DNA from: Clostridia bacterium
GTDB lineage: Bacteria; Bacillota; Clostridia; Clostridiales; Clostridiaceae
DNA length: 17,131 nucleotides
Reading direction: 5' to 3'
Assembly: GCA_009930125.1 (NCBI GenBank)
Contig: RZYZ01000016.1
Location: 1-17,131, forward strand
A model generated the notes under the pieces. It was not told the DNA's origin. It saw only the letters and a list, made by a program, of their open reading frames with translations, and made no database searches. Position 1 is the stretch's first letter, and every line of letters begins with the position of its first letter. The position numbers and the translations under genes are program-made. Shown one piece after another: positions 14,635 through 17,131 of the stretch.

Positions 14635-15405
14635 CTACCTCCCTAGGTTTTTTCTTAAGAACTCGTCTGCAAGATCCGAGTACGCTTCAGCGCCCTTGGC
14701 TCTGGCGTCATACAGTGCTATTGGGATTCCGAAACTTGGCGCTTCCGCCAATCTCACATTCCTTGGAATGGAATTTTCATACACCAGCTCGCCAAAGTAT
14801 GACTTCAGCTCTTCTGCCACCTGCAGCTGAAGATTCCTGCGAGGATCAAACATCGTCAGGACAACGCCTTCGATTTCAAGGTTCTTATTCAGGCCTTTCT
14901 TGACCTTCTGAACAGTTTTGATCAGCTGACTGATGCCTTCCAAAGCATAATACTCACACTGCATCGGTATAAGCACAGTATCTGAAGCAGTAAGCGCATT
15001 GATTGTCAGAAGCCCCAGCGATGGAGGACAGTCAATGATGATGAAATCAAACTCTTCTTCTAGACCCTGGATTTTATTCTTCAGAATCGATTCTCTGTTC
15101 TCCATGTAGCTTAATTCAAGATCTGCACCCGCTAAATCCATATTGGAAGGTACAATACTCAGATTTTCCACTTTTTCCACTTTCTGTATGACTTCACCAA
15201 TTTTGGTTTCAGAAAGCAGCAGCTCATAAGTGGTATTCTCCTGCTGATCTTTCTCAATACCCAATCCACTAGATGTATTCCCCTGAGGATCTATATCAAT
15301 TACAAGCACCTTGTGACCCTTCAGTGCAATATAGGAAGCAAGATTAATGTTTGTGGTAGTTTTTCCAACACCACCTTTTTGGTTAAAAATACTGACGATT
15401 TTCAT
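14635..15405 (-). CDS. parA: Chromosome-partitioning ATPase ParA (Soj)
   Basis: ParA is a deviant Walker A ATPase that binds nucleoid DNA as an ATP dimer and, through ParB, helps segregate origins. In Bacillus, Soj also regulates DnaA. The 256-residue product has KGGVGKTT (10-17) with the signature lysine, Walker A-prime VIDIDPQGNTSSGLG (about 35-49), and IIIDCPPSLGLLTINAL (about residue 120-137). Length matches Soj and there is no N-terminal HTH, as expected for chromosomal ParA. The ATG (15403-15405) follows AAGGAG by 6 nt. It heads parA-parB-DUF4446, directly downstream of the parS segment, which suggests possible feedback by ParB spreading over the promoter. Confidence 0.98.
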   Translation of the reverse strand: MKIVSIFNQKGGVGKTTTNINLASYIALKGHKVLVIDIDPQGNTSSGLGIEKDQQENTTYELLLSETKIGEVIQKVEKVENLSIVPSNMDLAGADLELSYMENRESILKNKIQGLEEEFDFIIIDCPPSLGLLTINALTASDTVLIPMQCEYYALEGISQLIKTVQKVKKGLNKNLEIEGVVLTMFDPRRNLQLQVAEELKSYFGELVYENSIPRNVRLAEAPSFGIPIALYDARAKGAEAYSDLADEFLRKNLGR

Positions 15406-15446
15406 ATAACACTCCTTATTATTCTTCCTTTGAACTCTTAATTCTG

Positions 15447-15474
15447 ATTATAACGCTTATCAAAGCAGTTTCAT
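15447..15474 (-). promoter_or_regulatory. Candidate promoter of parA-parB-DUF4446
   Basis: On the minus strand a consensus TATAAT (15447-15452) lies 42 bp before the parA start, with ATGAAA (15469-15474, 4 of 6) 16 bp upstream. The first parS site begins 14 bp beyond the -35, close enough for ParB bound there to affect expression. Confidence 0.5.
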
Positions 15475-15487
15475 AGTTCCTAAAAGA

Positions 15488-15503
15488 TGTTTCACGTGAA
15501 ACA
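15488..15503. promoter_or_regulatory. parS site 1 (perfect)
   Basis: An exact copy of the 16-bp ParB-binding palindrome TGTTTCACGTGAAACA, with symmetry extending one more base on each side. It is the parS site nearest the parA promoter. The whole 377-bp gap 15406-15782 holds no gene I can support. A Noc gene, which in Bacillus lies between rsmG and soj, is absent. Confidence 0.95.
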
Positions 15504-15595
15504 TTCGTGATCTGAATCTTTACAAGGTAGGTTTCTCAACCTTTATACCGATTTATGTAAGCTAAAATAAATCTTTTCGTTGTCATCAGAGGAAA

Positions 15596-15611
15596 TGTTT
15601 CACGTGAAACA
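15596..15611. promoter_or_regulatory. parS site 2 (perfect, extended palindrome)
   Basis: An exact TGTTTCACGTGAAACA whose dyad extends to 22 bp (15593-15614, AAA on the left and TTT on the right), the longest symmetry of the four. It is 108 bp from site 1. Confidence 0.95.
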
Positions 15612-15707
15612 TTTCTGCTTTATACTACATATTCCAGAACAGTTCTGATTGAAAATAACCAGAGGATTGATTATCTGACAGAACAATGTAAGTAAGCAAA
15701 ATAAAAA

Positions 15708-15723
15708 TGTTTCACGAGAAACA
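15708..15723. promoter_or_regulatory. parS site 3 (one-base variant)
   Basis: TGTTTCACGAGAAACA differs from the consensus by one central base (T to A at 15717), which breaks the CACGTG core. The outer bases are intact. It is 112 bp from site 2 and only 33 bp from site 4. Confidence 0.8.
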
Positions 15724-15740
15724 TAGACGAATCTACATTT

Positions 15741-15756
15741 TGTTTCACGTGAAACA
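15741..15756. promoter_or_regulatory. parS site 4 (perfect)
   Basis: An exact TGTTTCACGTGAAACA, 26 bp downstream of the rsmG stop in the direction of rsmG transcription and 33 bp from the variant site 3. Confidence 0.95.
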
Positions 15757-15782
15757 TTGTAAAAATTTGGCTGTATAAGCTA

Positions 15783-16502
15783 TTATGCGGTGATTAATGA
15801 TTTTTTGATGGCCGCTGAGGATCTGGGATAAGCTTTCGGTGTGGGTTTCATTTTTCTGATCACGACCAGATTATGATTCAGGTCTGTACCTTCCACCAGG
15901 ACTTCCTGTATTCTGATGATTTTCCCGCCCAGAACTTTAATGGCGTATTCCGCGTCCTTTATTTCCTGCTCAACTGCCGGTCCTTTCAGTGCAATGAAAT
16001 GTCCGCCCACTTTAACGTAGGGTAAGCACAATTCTGTAAGCAATGTCAGGTTTGCAACTGCTCTGGATACAGCAATGTCAAATGAATCTCTATATTCCGG
16101 CTTTCTGGCTCCATCCTCAGCTCTGCTGTGAACAAACTCCACATTCTCCAGGCTCATCTCTTCCGAGACAGCGCGAAGGAAATTCAGTCTTTTGTTCAAT
16201 GAGTCAAGAAGGGTAATCTTCAGCTCAGGCTTCATGATCTTAATGGGCAATCCTGGAAATCCAGCGCCCGTACCCACATCAATCAGAGACTCTGCGTCGT
16301 TTAGCTCTTCTGACTGGAACGCCTGGATAGAATCAATAAAGTGTTTGCTGATGATTTCATCATCTTCAGTTATGGCTGTCAGATTCAGTTTTTCGTTCCA
16401 TTCCTTCAGCAGCGTCTTATACTCCATGAACTGTTCATACTGATCTCTGCTGAAAGCCAGATTGAGCTGTTCGGCGCTTTTCTTCATGATATCAAAATAC
16501 AT
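15783..16502 (-). CDS. rsmG: 16S rRNA (guanine-N7)-methyltransferase RsmG
   Basis: RsmG (GidB) methylates the N7 of G527 (E. coli numbering) in the 530 loop of 16S rRNA, using S-adenosylmethionine. Loss of the gene gives low-level streptomycin resistance in several bacteria. The 239-residue product has KLNLTAI (38-44), KHFIDSI (53-59), the SAM-binding motif DVGTGAGFPGLPI (75-87), and AVSRAVANLTLLTELCLPYVK near the middle. Length is exactly typical. The ATG (16500-16502) follows GGGAGG by 6 nt and lies 1 nt after the mnmG stop, so the two genes are coupled. No strong terminator follows it, and the parS segment begins 26 nt downstream. Confidence 0.97.
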   Translation of the reverse strand: MYFDIMKKSAEQLNLAFSRDQYEQFMEYKTLLKEWNEKLNLTAITEDDEIISKHFIDSIQAFQSEELNDAESLIDVGTGAGFPGLPIKIMKPELKITLLDSLNKRLNFLRAVSEEMSLENVEFVHSRAEDGARKPEYRDSFDIAVSRAVANLTLLTELCLPYVKVGGHFIALKGPAVEQEIKDAEYAIKVLGGKIIRIQEVLVEGTDLNHNLVVIRKMKPTPKAYPRSSAAIKKSLITA

Positions 16503-16503
16503 C

Positions 16504-17131
16504 CTAAGCCTCCCTGTTTTTTCGCTTTGATTCCAGATAAATCTGAATGACTGTGATGTCTGCAGGATTCACCCCTGAAATTCTTGATGCCTGTCCTAAA
16601 TTGACTGGTTTCAGTTTGTTCAGCTTCTGAGCTGCTTCGATTCGTAGTCCCTTGATGCTGAAATAATCCTCTATTCCGTCAAGTTTTTTCTTCTCGTACT
16701 TGGCAAACTGGGCTACGTCTTCAAACTGCTGCTTGATGTAACCTTCATATTTACTCATGACATTAACCTGTTCCTGTATATCAATCCGAAGTACTGGTCT
16801 ATCCGGATCAAAGTCCGCAACCTTGAAATAATCAAGCTCTGGTCTCTTGATGAGTTCATAGAGTGAAGTAGGTTTCTTCAGCTCAGTAGAGCCTTTCTTT
16901 TCCAGAAGCTCGTTCACTTCTCTTTTTCCTGTGATCTGAAGCTTCTTGAGTCTCTCCAGTTCATTTTCGATCATGTTCTTTCTGGAGATATATTTCTCAT
17001 ATCTCTCATCTGAAACTAGTCCGACTCTTCTTCCTATTTCAGTCAAGCGTAAATCCGCATTATCCTGTCGGAGAAGGAGTCTGTATTCCGCGCGGCTTGT
17101 CATCATACGATAGGGCTCATTGGTTCCTTTC
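16504..17131 (-). CDS. mnmG: tRNA uridine-5-carboxymethylaminomethyl modification enzyme MnmG, C-terminal 208 codons (5' end outside window)
   Basis: MnmG (GidA) works with MnmE to add carboxymethylaminomethyl or aminomethyl groups to wobble U34 of several tRNAs, using FAD and folate. The minus-strand frame is open from the window edge and enters at KGTNEPYRMMTSRAEYRLLL, an internal conserved segment, so the gene starts beyond 17131. RQDNADLRLTEIGRRVGL and the C-terminal MnmE- and tRNA-interacting domain (QVNVMSKYEGYIKQQ, then LRIEAAQKLNKLKPVNLGQA with SRISGVNPADITV) are clear. About two thirds of the roughly 630-residue protein lies outside. In-frame ATG codons near 17104-17106 are internal and not true starts. 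The mnmG-rsmG order is conserved next to oriC in Firmicutes. Confidence 0.97.
   Translation of the reverse strand, partial: KGTNEPYRMMTSRAEYRLLLRQDNADLRLTEIGRRVGLVSDERYEKYISRKNMIENELERLKKLQITGKREVNELLEKKGSTELKKPTSLYELIKRPELDYFKVADFDPDRPVLRIDIQEQVNVMSKYEGYIKQQFEDVAQFAKYEKKKLDGIEDYFSIKGLRIEAAQKLNKLKPVNLGQASRISGVNPADITVIQIYLESKRKNREA

Noticed and set aside
14459..14830. A 123-codon plus-strand frame across the parA-parB junction.
   Set aside because: It is antisense to two confidently identified coupled genes and has no recognisable domain.
15757..15800. Possible rsmG terminator (short GCT/AGC stem before a T-run).
   Set aside because: The stem is only about 3 bp, too weak to call; transcripts may run into the parS segment.
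1..17131. CRISPR arrays, insertion sequences, phage or defence genes, tRNA and rRNA genes.
   Set aside because: No regularly spaced repeats, transposase-like frames, terminal inverted repeats or RNA gene signatures were seen; apart from parS sites and terminators there are no notable repeats.

Overview
The window is a piece of core chromosome from a low-to-moderate GC Gram-positive anaerobe, most likely class Clostridia. The basis is the gene content and order (mnmG-rsmG-parA-parB, rpsF-ssb-rpsR, gdpP-rplI-dnaB-purA), strong Shine-Dalgarno sites before almost every gene, and a LonC protease, a family known only from endospore formers. I cannot name the genus. The gene order and the parS cluster place the window close to oriC. 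In Firmicutes dnaA-rpmH-rnpA-yidC-jag-mnmE lies just upstream of mnmG, so oriC should lie beyond the right edge, and most genes (minus strand) run away from it.

Layout from the oriC-proximal (right) end. The 3' part of mnmG and rsmG are followed by a 377-bp gene-free segment with four parS sites, then parA, parB and a membrane-anchored DUF4446 gene. This block ends at a perfect shared hairpin terminator, facing a plus-strand pair: a class V aminotransferase (cysteine-desulfurase-like) gene overlapping an AI-2E-family permease gene. Divergent from that pair is a small minus-strand operon of DUF3343 (putative Se/S carrier) and DUF951 (CxxC protein). Next comes rpsF-ssb-rpsR, with its own promoter and a leader RNA that looks like the S6:S18 autoregulatory element. 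Behind a terminator follows a longer operon: DUF2232 membrane protein, gdpP (c-di-AMP phosphodiesterase), rplI, lonC and dnaB, ending in a 15-bp hairpin. Beyond it are a Nudix (Ap4A-hydrolase-like) gene, a convergent plus-strand pgsA sharing a bidirectional terminator with it, and the first 297 codons of purA.

Functional themes are chromosome segregation (ParA, ParB, parS), replication (SSB, DnaB), translation and rRNA/tRNA modification (S6, S18, L9, RsmG, MnmG), nucleotide signalling and housekeeping (GdpP, Nudix, PurA), phospholipid synthesis (PgsA), and possible sulfur/selenium handling (DUF3343 plus aminotransferase).

I found no rRNA, tRNA, CRISPR array, insertion sequence or phage gene. 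Nothing looks like a wholly new system. The points most worth a second look are the parS cluster (three perfect sites and one variant), a parS-like half-site in the loop of the parB-block terminator, LonC inside an rplI-dnaB operon, the zinc-type S18 with its leader RNA, and the DUF3343/aminotransferase/AI-2E neighbourhood.
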